Positions 7,843 to 16,389 are shown, numbered from the stretch's first letter. The stretch is DNA of 64,000 nucleotides from Paenibacillus ferrarius (GCF_002027705.1 NZ_MBTG01000030.1:17557-81556), one strand, 5' to 3'. Translations and numbers: made by a program. Notes: generated by a model not told the origin, from the letters alone.

Positions 7843-8448
7843 ATGACAGATTCCATACTTCACCATGTTGCTGAAGGTTTGGAAACGAATCTTCGAGAGT
7901 TGATCCAAGTAGGCAGTCTGCGGCCAGGTCACATTCTGGTCATCGGTACGAGCACGAGTGAAATCCTCGGGCATCAGATTGGCACGTCGGGCACGCTGGA
8001 TGCGGCGAAGCCGATTTTTGACACGGTGCAGCGCATTAGCCGCGAATTTGGGCTGCATGTTGCTTTTCAGTGCTGTGAGCATCTGAATCGTGCTCTCGTT
8101 ATTGAAGAAGAGCTGTTGCTGCTAACACCGCAGCTTGAGCCTGTATCCGTGATCCCGGTTCCCAAAGCCGGTGGTTCCATGGCCTCCTACGCCTATCGCC
8201 ACTTCACGAAGCCGGTGGTTGTGGAGACGATTCAAGCGCATGCCGGCATCGATATTGGCTCTACCCTGATAGGGATGCATCTACGTCGTGTCGCTGTTCC
8301 TGCAAGGCCGCCCGTGCGGCATCTGGGTCATGCTTATGTGACCATGGCATTCACACGGCCCAAACTCATCGGCGGTATCCGAGCTGTCTATTCGGCAGAT
8401 ACGGCTGAGCAGCTTTACCAAACAGCCGCACCGGATGCGGATTGTTAA
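7843..8448 (+). CDS. ywlG: UPF0340 family protein YwlG
   Basis: 201 residues, full length for the YwlG family, whose biochemical function is not established. It is a soluble protein with no signal peptide or membrane segment. The conserved segments visible are VIGTSTSEILG near residue 30, VAFQCCEHLNRALVIE near the middle, VPKAGGSMASYAYR, and the C-terminal RPKLIGGIRAVY. The ATG at 7843 lies 14 bases after the rpiB stop with a GGAGCG site between. The rpiB-ywlG-glyA order is conserved in Bacilli, which suggests a link to pentose or one-carbon metabolism, but that is inference from position only. Confidence 0.88.
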   Translation: MTDSILHHVAEGLETNLRELIQVGSLRPGHILVIGTSTSEILGHQIGTSGTLDAAKPIFDTVQRISREFGLHVAFQCCEHLNRALVIEEELLLLTPQLEPVSVIPVPKAGGSMASYAYRHFTKPVVVETIQAHAGIDIGSTLIGMHLRRVAVPARPPVRHLGHAYVTMAFTRPKLIGGIRAVYSADTAEQLYQTAAPDADC

Positions 8449-8508
8449 CTTATTCTCTCAGTGAATGATGATTCAACAGATATGACTATTTTCTAGGAGG
8501 AATTTCAA

Positions 8509-9759
8509 ATGACTAATTTTCTGAACAAACAAGATCCGAAAATCGTAGAAGCAATGAACCTTGAGCTTGGCCGTCAACGCGACAAAATCGAGCTGATCGC
8601 TTCCGAAAACATCGTAAGCCAAGCTGTTCTTGAAGCAATGGGTACTGTACTTACGAACAAATATGCAGAAGGCTACCCAGGCAAAAGATACTATGGCGGC
8701 TGTGAGTACGTAGACATCGTGGAAGATATCGCTCGCGACCGTGCGAAAGAGCTTTTCGGTGCTGAACACGCGAACGTTCAACCTCACTCCGGCGCACAAG
8801 CGAACATGGCTGTTTACTTGGCAGCTCTGAACCCTGGTGATACGGTGCTTGGCATGAACTTGGCGCATGGCGGTCACTTGACGCATGGCAGCCCGGTGAA
8901 TGCTTCCGGTATTCTTTACAACTTCGTCGCTTACGGCGTAAGCGAAAAAGATTTCCGCATCGATTACGACGATGTTCGCAAAGCAGCATTCAAACATAAG
9001 CCTCGCATGCTTGTAGCTGGCGCAAGTGCTTACCCGCGCACGATTGATTTCGAAGCTTTAGCTTCCATCGCTAACGATGTAGGCGCATTGTTCTTCGTCG
9101 ATATGGCGCATATCGCAGGTCTGGTTGCTGCTGGTTTGCACCCGAACCCAGTGCCGCACGCGCATTTCGTTACAACAACAACGCACAAAACGCTTCGCGG
9201 ACCACGTGGTGGTATGATTCTGACGCGCAAAGCTTGGGCAGCAGCAATTGATAAAGCGGTATTCCCTGGTTCCCAAGGCGGTCCTTTGATGCACACAATC
9301 GCAGCGAAAGCAGTTTCCTTCGGTGAAGCTTTGCAGCCGGATTTCAAAGTATACGGTCAAAATGTCATCAACAATGCACAAGCATTGGCGACAGCTCTTA
9401 CAGCTGAAGGCATCAACCTAGTTTCCGGCGGTACGGATAACCACTTGATGTTGATCGACCTTCGCAACCTGAACATCACAGGTAAAGATGCTGAGCACGT
9501 GCTTGACGAAATCGGAATTACAGCGAACAAAAATGCGATTCCTTTCGACCCGACTAGCCCGTTCATCACAAGCGGTATTCGTTTGGGTACACCAGCTGTA
9601 ACGTCCCGTGGCATGGGTGAAGAAGCGATGAAAACGATCGCGAAAGTGATCGGACTTACCCTGAAAAACCCGAAAGACGAAGCTGTTTTGGAAAAAGCTC
9701 GCGGTCTCGTGAAAGATTTGACGGCGCAATATCCGCTTTACCCAGGTTTAACTTACTAA
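8509..9759 (+). CDS. glyA: Serine hydroxymethyltransferase
   Basis: 416 residues, full length. It converts serine and tetrahydrofolate to glycine and 5,10-methylene-tetrahydrofolate with pyridoxal phosphate. The PLP lysine is in TTTTHKTLRGPRGG near residue 226. The N-terminus has LIASENIVSQAVLEAMG and YAEGYPGKRYYGGC, the usual folate and PLP contacts. Codon use is strongly biased (GGC, CGT, AAA, GAA), as in highly expressed genes. A strong AGGAGGAA site precedes the ATG. It closes the unit under the ZTP riboswitch and is followed by a terminator. In Bacillus the next gene is upp; here a 6.6-kb island intervenes. Confidence 0.97.
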   Translation: MTNFLNKQDPKIVEAMNLELGRQRDKIELIASENIVSQAVLEAMGTVLTNKYAEGYPGKRYYGGCEYVDIVEDIARDRAKELFGAEHANVQPHSGAQANMAVYLAALNPGDTVLGMNLAHGGHLTHGSPVNASGILYNFVAYGVSEKDFRIDYDDVRKAAFKHKPRMLVAGASAYPRTIDFEALASIANDVGALFFVDMAHIAGLVAAGLHPNPVPHAHFVTTTTHKTLRGPRGGMILTRKAWAAAIDKAVFPGSQGGPLMHTIAAKAVSFGEALQPDFKVYGQNVINNAQALATALTAEGINLVSGGTDNHLMLIDLRNLNITGKDAEHVLDEIGITANKNAIPFDPTSPFITSGIRLGTPAVTSRGMGEEAMKTIAKVIGLTLKNPKDEAVLEKARGLVKDLTAQYPLYPGLTY

Positions 9760-9780
9760 TTCCTAATAGTAAATATACGG

Positions 9781-9811
9781 AGCCGACTCTTTCGGGAGTT
9801 GGCTTTTTTTT
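9781..9811 (+). terminator. Rho-independent terminator of glyA
   Basis: AGCCGACTC (9781-9789) pairs with GAGTTGGCT (9796-9804) over 9 bp with one G-T pair and a 6-nt loop, followed by eight T. Confidence 0.9.
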
Positions 9812-9918
9812 GTTTTTGGTGACTTAGAGTGCTGACTCTCGATCCTGTGGATGTGCTTTTTTCGCTGAATAGGCTGCGAACATTAGGATCCGACAATTCC
9901 AGCGATGTAAACGGACTT

Positions 9919-11079
9919 CTAATAATAATGATCCTGCTGCCAAGCGCCAGCGATCGGATGGACGGGAAGCGTCGGAAGCCTCAACTCCTGAGCGGCGATA
10001 CGGAGATAGGCGATGTTATACGCAATATCTGCCTGCCGGGTCGAGTCAAAATAACTCAGACGGGTTAGATCTGATTGGTAGAGCGCCGCATCCCATCTAA
10101 TTTGGGAAATGGAGCGGTGGATGACTTCTTCGGGAAATCCGGTCTCCAGACTGAAGAATTTGGCCGCTTTGTTGGGCTGCTCCCGCATGAGCCGGTTCGC
10201 CAGCAGATGGGCTTTCAAATAGGCAACGACCAAGTCCTCATGCGCTAGAGCCCAGCGTTCGTCAGCGACGACGCCAGCCATGAAACCAAGCCCTAGTTCC
10301 TTATCAAAAATGGATTTGCCAACACGCTGATGATGCGCCAGGCTGAGGAACGGCTCCCACATAATCGAAGCGCTCAATTTGCCCTGGTGCAGGCTTTCCA
10401 TGCTTTCTTCGATGGAACGATGAATAATGTTGAGCTCGGTCATATGGTAGGATTCGAGCATTTTCTTCAGTCGATACTCCGCGTTGGTGCGGAATGTCGT
10501 CGCAATGGGCAGTGTGGCCAGCTCGGAGATATTTTTCAGGTTCAGGCTCATAGGGACGACCATCCCGAAGCCGTTGCCTTCCGCGGACTTGCCGCCAGCA
10601 GCGAGCAGAATGGGACGGAAGTCCGGCAGCAGCCGACTGATGGTATGGCTGACAGAGAGGGCGTAATCGCCGAAAGTAGCCAGATGAATGGTGCCGGCAA
10701 TCATGCCTTTCACGAGTTCCATGCCATCCTTGGCTTTATGCCATTTGACTTCAATCCGATTCTTGGGGTTGATGCGCCTTAATTCTTCTTCCAGCAGTCC
10801 GAACTCCTTGATGATGAGCGGGCTCCACATATGGGTTGAGACCGTGGTGTATCCGATGGTCAGGGTCTGGTTGGCATTCAGGATAGGAGCAGCTTGTCGA
10901 ACCTGACCGAACTGTCTGTACCAGCGGATCACTTCGTTCTTGTCAAAATAGATTTCTTTCCCGATCTTCATACTAGGGAGTTGTTTGGTCTTCCGCCAGC
11001 GATCTATGGTGGAGCGGCTGACATCCAATTCATTCATGACTTCACTGATGTGGATTAAATTAAATTGATCTTTGATCAT
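9919..11079 (-). CDS. One-component regulator: excisionase-type HTH fused to a SsuA/NMT1-like solute-binding domain
   Basis: 386 residues from the ATG at 11079, chosen because AGGAGGG lies 8 nt upstream; a longer frame starts at 11133 without such a site. Residues about 5-55 are a MerR/excisionase-like helix-turn-helix (HISEVMNELDVSRSTIDRW, then KIGKEIYFDKNEVIRWY). From about residue 70 the protein reads as a nitrate/sulfonate/taurine-type periplasmic binding fold (LTIGYTTVSTHMWSPLIIKEFG, IHLATFGDYAL, ASIMWEPFLSL). There is no signal peptide or lipobox, so the binding domain should stay in the cytoplasm and act as ligand sensor. It is divergent from the monooxygenase/importer operon and most likely regulates it. 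Ligand and direction of control are unknown. Confidence 0.82.
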   Translation of the reverse strand: MIKDQFNLIHISEVMNELDVSRSTIDRWRKTKQLPSMKIGKEIYFDKNEVIRWYRQFGQVRQAAPILNANQTLTIGYTTVSTHMWSPLIIKEFGLLEEELRRINPKNRIEVKWHKAKDGMELVKGMIAGTIHLATFGDYALSVSHTISRLLPDFRPILLAAGGKSAEGNGFGMVVPMSLNLKNISELATLPIATTFRTNAEYRLKKMLESYHMTELNIIHRSIEESMESLHQGKLSASIMWEPFLSLAHHQRVGKSIFDKELGLGFMAGVVADERWALAHEDLVVAYLKAHLLANRLMREQPNKAAKFFSLETGFPEEVIHRSISQIRWDAALYQSDLTRLSYFDSTRQADIAYNIAYLRIAAQELRLPTLPVHPIAGAWQQDHYY

Positions 11080-11157
11080 GTGGGCAACCCTCCTAGCTGT
11101 CAAATAATGGGCAATTTCTTCGATTCTGTTCATTCTTCTTTGATCTTTATCATTCAG

Positions 11158-11227
11158 TTGACGTAAAAAAAAGGGCGTGCTATTTTGTATTAATCCTAGT
11201 ATATCTATATGAAATAAGGTATTTCAA
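11158..11227. promoter_or_regulatory. Divergent promoter region between the fusion regulator and the monooxygenase operon
   Basis: On the - strand TTGAAA (complement of 11222-11227) and TATACT (complement of 11198-11203) are spaced by 18 nt, a good promoter for the regulator. On the + strand TTGACG (11158-11163) with TATTTT (11181-11186) at 17 nt is a weaker candidate; TTGTAT (11185-11190) with TATGAA (11208-11213) is another. The + and - promoters interleave, so one bound regulator could affect both directions. Confidence 0.5.
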
Positions 11228-11270
11228 TCTTTTTATTAGAAATAAATAAAAATAGCTGGCTGGACGACCG

Positions 11271-11315
11271 GAGGCTAAGAATTTCCCCCTTATAACAAGG
11301 TGGATTCTTAGCCTC
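11271..11315 (+). promoter_or_regulatory. Long inverted repeat in the leader of the monooxygenase operon
   Basis: GAGGCTAAGAAT (11271-11282) and ATTCTTAGCCTC (11304-11315) are perfect 12-bp inverted arms. Inside them CCCCCTT (11285-11291) and AAGGTGG (11297-11303) extend the stem with one mismatch and a TT bulge, leaving a 5-nt loop. The 3' side reads TTGTTTGTGT, only a weak T-tract. It may be an attenuator hairpin or an operator; I cannot decide which. Confidence 0.6.
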
Positions 11316-11344
11316 TTGTTTGTGTCTGAAGACAGAGAGGAAAG

Positions 11345-12664
11345 GTGTTGGGAACCTACATGGGGACAAGAAGAGGGCAGCTGCATCTGGCATTGTCCGT
11401 ACAGGGTGCCGGGTATTATCCGGGGAGTTGGCGTCATCCGGAAGTCAAAGCAAGGCAATTGCATGAACCGGCTTATTTCTACCGTATTGCACAGCTGGCA
11501 GAGCAGGGGAAGCTGGATCTGTTGTACCTGGATCGCACTTCCATCGCCGCGCAGCTTCGTGCCACTAGCACGGAGCCGGGGCTGCTGCTCGAGCCTTTCA
11601 CTTTGCTGGGGGCGCTAGCGTCAGTGACTGCGCACATCGGGCTTGGCGCAGCGATATCGACTTCGGTGACGGAGCCGTTCGCGGCTGCCCGCCAGTTGGC
11701 TGCGCTCGACCATCTGAGCGGCGGGCGAATAGCGTGGCTCGCCAGCGCTACGGACTGGCAGGAGCCGCACCGCCGCTATGGCGGGCCGCCGGAATTGTCG
11801 GCTGCTGAGCGTCAAGAGCGCCGTCAGGAGTTCATTGAAGTCGCGGAGCGTCTATGGGACAGCTGGGAGGAAGACGCCGTTATCGTTGATAAGGCGTCAG
11901 GCCGATATATCGACTCGGAGAAGGTGCATCTCATCCATCACACAGGCCCCTACTTCCGGGTGCGCGGCCCGCTAAGCATACCTAGACCGCCGCAAAGGTA
12001 CCCAGTCCGACTTGGCTTGAGCCGAGAGCAGGTGGGCTTGAACAGCGATGATGCGGAGATTATTTTCAGTTCCAGACCATCTATCAGGGCAGCTGCTGAT
12101 TTCTATGCCAAGCTGGGTAAACAGCGGGAGCTCTCCGGGCATTCGCCAGGCAGTATCAAAGTGCTGACGACCCTCTCGCCGATTCTCGGCAGGACGGAGG
12201 AGGAAGCGCGTCAGAAAGCGGCAGAATTGAAAGGTCTTGTTGATCCCCAAGCGGCGCTTGCGCTGCTGTCTGATCTGTTCGAGGTGGATTTGGCAGCCTA
12301 TCCGCTGGATGACCCGCTGCCTGCGATCCCCGCCTTGAGGGCAGCAATGGAAGCAGCGGAGATCACGGCTTCGACGCTGCGCGAACTGACGGGTAGTGTG
12401 CTGGAATTAACCGGTACCCATGTCTTTGTAGGAACGCCCAAGCAGCTGGCAGATTGGATGGAGGCTTGGTATCAAGCGTACGGAAGCGATGGCTTTCATC
12501 TCCAGTTCCCGCTGCTGGAGAGCGGGCTCACGATTTTCGTCCAGCACGTTATTCCTGAGCTGCAGCGGCGCGGACTTTTCCGAACGGCCTATACAGCAGC
12601 GACTCTGAGGGAGCAGGCAGGACTAACATCGATAGATAACGAGCGAATCAGCAAGGGGGGTTAA
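11345..12664 (+). CDS. LLM-class flavin-dependent monooxygenase, divergent NtaA/DszA-type paralogue
   Basis: 439 residues from GTG 11345 (ATG 11360 is an alternative). The bacterial-luciferase-like TIM-barrel shows the family landmarks GSWRHPE near the N-terminus, GKLDLLYLDR, the LDHLSGGR motif and a C-terminal VFVGTPKQLADWM. NtaA/SnaA/DszA enzymes use FMNH2 from a separate reductase to oxidise N- or S-containing organic compounds. After LDHLSGGR the neighbouring paralogue and most family members have W-N-x-V-T-S; here the text is IAWLASATD, so the flavin-site motif is altered. It may have another substrate or partner with the downstream paralogue. Four bases separate its stop from the next gene. 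Confidence 0.85.
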   Translation: MLGTYMGTRRGQLHLALSVQGAGYYPGSWRHPEVKARQLHEPAYFYRIAQLAEQGKLDLLYLDRTSIAAQLRATSTEPGLLLEPFTLLGALASVTAHIGLGAAISTSVTEPFAAARQLAALDHLSGGRIAWLASATDWQEPHRRYGGPPELSAAERQERRQEFIEVAERLWDSWEEDAVIVDKASGRYIDSEKVHLIHHTGPYFRVRGPLSIPRPPQRYPVRLGLSREQVGLNSDDAEIIFSSRPSIRAAADFYAKLGKQRELSGHSPGSIKVLTTLSPILGRTEEEARQKAAELKGLVDPQAALALLSDLFEVDLAAYPLDDPLPAIPALRAAMEAAEITASTLRELTGSVLELTGTHVFVGTPKQLADWMEAWYQAYGSDGFHLQFPLLESGLTIFVQHVIPELQRRGLFRTAYTAATLREQAGLTSIDNERISKGG

Positions 12665-12667
12665 TGT

Positions 12668-14026
12668 ATGACAACAAAAAAACAACTGCACCTCGGCGTC
12701 TTCCTACTCAATGCCGGTCAGCATACAGGCGGATGGCGCCACCCGGAAACGCAGGCAGACCGGCTGTTGGATATTTCTTTTTATCAAGATTTCGCCAGGC
12801 TGTCTGAGCGGGGGAAATTCGATACGATTCTTATCTTGGAACAGATCGCTATTGGAGAGCAGAACGAGAGAGTCGCGGAGGAACGTTCCATACCTACGCT
12901 GGATACGCTGACGCTGCTTTCTGTGATGGCTGCTGTTACGGAGCGGATTGGCCTGACGGCAACGCTGTCTACTACGTATAACGATCCGTATCATGTAGCG
13001 GCCCGATTCGCCACGCTGGATCATCTGAGCGGCGGCCGTGCGGGCTGGAATATGGTGACTTCGCAGGACCCGCGCATCGCGTCCCAATTCAGCAAGGATG
13101 CCCATATGGATCATACGCTGAGGTATCAACGGGCGAATGAATTCGTCGAGGTAGCGATGAAACTCTGGGATAGCTGGGAAGTGGATGCGCTGGTTGCGAA
13201 CCGGGAAGCGGGCATCTATCTCGATCCTGCCAAAGTGCATGATATCGATCACTCGGATACACATTTCTCCTTCAGCGGCAGTTCCTACATTCCCCGGCCG
13301 GTACAAGGTCATCCTGTGTTGTTCCAGGCAGGGTCATCAGGAAGCGGTCTCCAGTTTGCCGCTCGCAAAGCGGAGGTTGTCTTCACCGCGCAGGATAATT
13401 TGCATGATGCCCAGCGCTACTATGCGAACCTGAAGGGGATGCTGGAGCCTTATGGACGCGATGCAGCGAAGTTTCATATTTTGCCTGGACTCGCACCTAT
13501 TCTTGGATCTACAGAACGTGAAGCCAAGGAGCGGCAAGTTTATTTCAATGAACTGGTGCTGCCCGAAATTGCGGTACGGAACTTGTCCGGCACGATTGAC
13601 GTCGATTTGTCGTCGTATCCATTGGACGGCCCGTTCCCCTATTGGGAGATCGATGCCGAGGCCAACAACAGCAAGAAGAGCCGCTTGCAGCTATTGAAAG
13701 ATTTGGGACAGCGCGAGAAATGGACGGTTAGGCAAATGAGTCAGCACGTCATATCGGCTGGCGGCCACCATACTTTCGCTGGAACGCCGGAACAATTGGC
13801 TGATTTGATGGAATCATGGATCGATCAGGCTGCTTGCGACGGATTCACGATTATGCCTTCCCACTATCTTCGAGGGTTAGAGGAGTTCGTGGAGCAGGTC
13901 ATTCCGATTTTACAAAAAAGAGGGCGCTACCGCACCGAATACACAGGTCATACACTGCGTGAACATCTGGGTCTGACTTCCCCGGCCAATCGCTGGTCCA
14001 AGGTTCAGGCGTCTGCATCTCTATAA
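12668..14026 (+). CDS. LLM-class flavin-dependent monooxygenase, NtaA/SnaA/DszA family
   Basis: 452 residues, full length. Conserved segments run in the family order: GGWRHPE (residues ~20-26), ERGKFDTILILE, TTYNDPYHVAARFATLDHLSGGRAGWNMVTS (split across about 112-145), WDSWE, VLFQAGSSGSG for the flavin phosphate, and TFAGTPEQLADLM near the C-terminus. Relatives oxidise nitrilotriacetate, dibenzothiophene sulfone, dimethyl sulfide or N-acetyl-S-alkyl cysteines (Bacillus YxeK type). No flavin reductase gene is present nearby, so reduced FMN must come from elsewhere. Its link to an amino-acid-type importer makes a sulfur-containing amino acid derivative the most likely substrate, by inference. 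Confidence 0.88.
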   Translation: MTTKKQLHLGVFLLNAGQHTGGWRHPETQADRLLDISFYQDFARLSERGKFDTILILEQIAIGEQNERVAEERSIPTLDTLTLLSVMAAVTERIGLTATLSTTYNDPYHVAARFATLDHLSGGRAGWNMVTSQDPRIASQFSKDAHMDHTLRYQRANEFVEVAMKLWDSWEVDALVANREAGIYLDPAKVHDIDHSDTHFSFSGSSYIPRPVQGHPVLFQAGSSGSGLQFAARKAEVVFTAQDNLHDAQRYYANLKGMLEPYGRDAAKFHILPGLAPILGSTEREAKERQVYFNELVLPEIAVRNLSGTIDVDLSSYPLDGPFPYWEIDAEANNSKKSRLQLLKDLGQREKWTVRQMSQHVISAGGHHTFAGTPEQLADLMESWIDQAACDGFTIMPSHYLRGLEEFVEQVIPILQKRGRYRTEYTGHTLREHLGLTSPANRWSKVQASASL

Positions 14027-14053
14027 ACACCATCTACCGAGGAGGAATCATCT

Positions 14054-14947
14054 ATGAAACAACCACGCATTCATCTTATTCTAGCAGTCTTTTTAATTAT
14101 TATTTTGGCAGGCTGCGCCAAAGCCGCTACAACCAAAGAGGGGGCAGCCACCAATGCGCCCGCGACGACCACAGCACCAACCGCCAAAGCAGCGCCCAAA
14201 GTTGTCAAAGCAGCACTAAACACGGTTCCGGTGCCATTATTCAGCTTTCTGGATGAGAAGAATCAGCCAGCCGGCTTCATCATCGATTATCTGAAGGAAT
14301 TGGAGAAAAAGCTGCCAGAATATAAATTCGAGTATGAATCGGTCGACAACGAAGGCCAATTGATCGGGACTGATACAGGCAAATATGCGTTTGCCGCTAA
14401 CTTCTGGTTCAAGAATCCGGAACGGGAGAAAAAGTATTTGTACCCGCAGCAAGAGTTCGGCTATTCGATTACAGGTTTGGCGGTTAAACCAGATCGAGAT
14501 GATATCAAAACGCTGGATGATCTGGTCGGCAAGAAATTAGTACCGATGAGCCCAGTCTCCGGGTTCCGTTATATTCTGAAAGATTACAATTTGAAACACC
14601 CGGGGAAGGAAATCAAAGTCGAGGATGTTGACAAGACGACGCCGGCCGATGACTTGAAGCTAGTGGAATCAGGCAAGTACGATGCGCATTTGCTGAACAT
14701 CAACCATTTCGAAGATGCCGTGAAGAAGTTGAATTTGAACTTGAAGATTGGCGGCGTTATCTCCAAAGAGCCGGTATATTTCATTTTTAATAAAAATCAA
14801 ACAGAACTTGCCCAGAAGGTGGATGCAGCCACGACAGAACTGATTAAGGACGGCAGTTTGTCGAAACTTTCGGAGAAATGGTTCAAAGTCGATGTATTCA
14901 AAAGCCTGGAGTTCGTGCAGCAGGGCTATAAGTTCCGCAAGGAATAA
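14054..14947 (+). CDS. Amino-acid-type ABC transporter solute-binding lipoprotein
   Basis: 297 residues. A lipoprotein signal peptide ends in LAGC with Cys21 as the lipidation site, followed by an Ala/Thr-rich tether to about residue 52. The rest is a family-3 solute-binding fold (FSFLDEKNQPAGFIIDYLKE, AANFWFKNPEREK, LDDLVGKKLVPMSPVSG, LSEKWF). The protein sits on the outer face of the membrane and delivers substrate to the two permeases encoded next. GGAGGAAT precedes the ATG. Relatives include YxeM and TcyJ/K, which handle sulfur amino acid derivatives; the actual ligand cannot be read from sequence. Confidence 0.9.
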   Translation: MKQPRIHLILAVFLIIILAGCAKAATTKEGAATNAPATTTAPTAKAAPKVVKAALNTVPVPLFSFLDEKNQPAGFIIDYLKELEKKLPEYKFEYESVDNEGQLIGTDTGKYAFAANFWFKNPEREKKYLYPQQEFGYSITGLAVKPDRDDIKTLDDLVGKKLVPMSPVSGFRYILKDYNLKHPGKEIKVEDVDKTTPADDLKLVESGKYDAHLLNINHFEDAVKKLNLNLKIGGVISKEPVYFIFNKNQTELAQKVDAATTELIKDGSLSKLSEKWFKVDVFKSLEFVQQGYKFRKE

Positions 14948-14968
14948 CCTGAGAGGAGTGGGTCCGGA

Positions 14969-15655
14969 ATGGAAACAACGCTGAATTTGGTCCTGCGAAT
15001 CGCCCAGAGATTGCCTGTCACGCTGACGATTCTGCTGGCCTCTCTCCTGTTCGGCTTATTGCTCGGGTTGGTAATTGCGCTTGCCCGTATTCAGAAAAAC
15101 AAATATCTGTATGGGCTTGCTACGATTTATTTATCTTTCATGCGGTGTACACCAACTATCGTTCAACTGTTTCTCGTCTATTACGGACTTCCGCAGCTGC
15201 TGAGTCTATTCGGTATTGATGTGAATAGCTGGAATAAAATGATTTTTGCTGTTATCACCTTTTCACTGCACAGTTCGGCGTTCTTCTCCGAGGTCATTCG
15301 CTCATCCTATCTGGCCGTAGGCAGCGGGCAGCAGGAGGCGGCATACAGCATCGGCATGACTTACGGGCAGTCGCTTAGACGGATCATTTTGCCCCAGGCA
15401 TTTGGGATCGCGATTCCTAACTTGGGCAACAACGTCATCATTTTATTAAAAGAAACATCGCTGGCCTTTTCCATCGGCATCATTGACCTCATGGGTCAGG
15501 TGCAGATTATTCTGGGGAATAATTATGGCAAAAATACGTTTCAAGTGTATATCCTGGTTTCCCTGATCTACTGGATTATCAGCATTCTCATCGAGAGAGG
15601 GTTCCGGATCATGGAAAGAAACTATAAAAAAGGCCATATCAGTATTGCCGGATAA
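14969..15655 (+). CDS. Amino-acid ABC transporter permease (HisM/YxeN type) 1
   Basis: 228 residues with about five hydrophobic segments. The cytoplasmic EAA loop that contacts the ATPase reads EAAYSIGMTYGQSLRRIILP at about residues 125-144, followed by QAFGIAIPNLGNNVIILLK. The N-terminal PVTLTILLASLLFGLLLGL is typical of the HisM/GlnP family. It starts 21 bases after the lipoprotein gene behind AGAGGAGTG. No partner ATPase gene occurs in the operon. Confidence 0.9.
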   Translation: METTLNLVLRIAQRLPVTLTILLASLLFGLLLGLVIALARIQKNKYLYGLATIYLSFMRCTPTIVQLFLVYYGLPQLLSLFGIDVNSWNKMIFAVITFSLHSSAFFSEVIRSSYLAVGSGQQEAAYSIGMTYGQSLRRIILPQAFGIAIPNLGNNVIILLKETSLAFSIGIIDLMGQVQIILGNNYGKNTFQVYILVSLIYWIISILIERGFRIMERNYKKGHISIAG

Positions 15656-15675
15656 AGAGAAGGGAGGGGGCTGCT

Positions 15676-16389
15676 TTGGTTGAATTCAGTTTAGCTTTTG
15701 CCATCGAGAAATTCCCGGAGGTTTTGAAGGGCGTCCCTTCCATGCTGTTCGTCGCGATCATCTCGATGCTTCTGGGAACTTTGCTGGGCTCTGTTATTGC
15801 CTTGTGCCGCATATATAAAGTGCCTGTGTTGAATAAGGCGGGGGCCTTGTATGTCTCCTTCATACGCGGAACTCCCCTGCTGGTACAGCTCTACGTGGTC
15901 TTCTACGGTACGCCGCTGCTCGTTGATATTCTCAATGAAAAGTGGGGATGGCACATTCCGCTGCAGGATATGTCGCCACTAGCCATCGCGCTGCTTGCTT
16001 TCACGATTAATTCAGCGGCTTATCAGTCAGAAGTGATTCGCGGGGCGCTGAGCAACATCGAAATCGGCCAGATGGAGGCGGCACAGTCGATCGGCATGAC
16101 GACGTCTCAGGCCCTGACGCGGATTATCGCGCCGCAGGCATTCGTTACGGCACTTCCCAATTTGGGCAATATTTTTATTAATTTAATCAAAGGGACTTCG
16201 CTGGCTTTTGCGATCAAAGTGATTGAGGTCATGGCTCAAGCGAAAATTGTGGCGGGCGATGGCTATCGCTATTTGGAAATGTATTTTGATGCGTCTATTA
16301 TTTATTGGGTTATCTGCTGGGGCTGCGAGCGGTTATTCCGCTGGCTGGAGACCCGGTATAGCCGTCATGAGAAACGAATAACCGTATAA
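15676..16389 (+). CDS. Amino-acid ABC transporter permease (HisM/YxeN type) 2
   Basis: 237 residues from a TTG start with GGGAGGGGG just upstream. It is a paralogue of the preceding permease with the EAA loop EAAQSIGMTTSQALTRIIAP and QAFVTALPNLGNIFINLIK. Two different permeases suggest a heterodimeric channel, as in TcyL-TcyM. It is the last gene of the island. A terminator follows and then the upp promoter, so an ATPase is not simply displaced downstream; one must be borrowed from elsewhere in the genome, or the importer is inactive. Confidence 0.9.
   Translation: MVEFSLAFAIEKFPEVLKGVPSMLFVAIISMLLGTLLGSVIALCRIYKVPVLNKAGALYVSFIRGTPLLVQLYVVFYGTPLLVDILNEKWGWHIPLQDMSPLAIALLAFTINSAAYQSEVIRGALSNIEIGQMEAAQSIGMTTSQALTRIIAPQAFVTALPNLGNIFINLIKGTSLAFAIKVIEVMAQAKIVAGDGYRYLEMYFDASIIYWVICWGCERLFRWLETRYSRHEKRITV

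Noticed and set aside
11080..11133. Longer start for the fusion regulator
   Set aside because: The AGGAGGG site lies 8 nt before the internal ATG at 11079, and the longer form has no such site.
11228..11344. SAM (S-box) riboswitch or T-box before the monooxygenase operon
   Set aside because: None of the conserved S-box or T-box blocks are present; only a simple long hairpin is seen.
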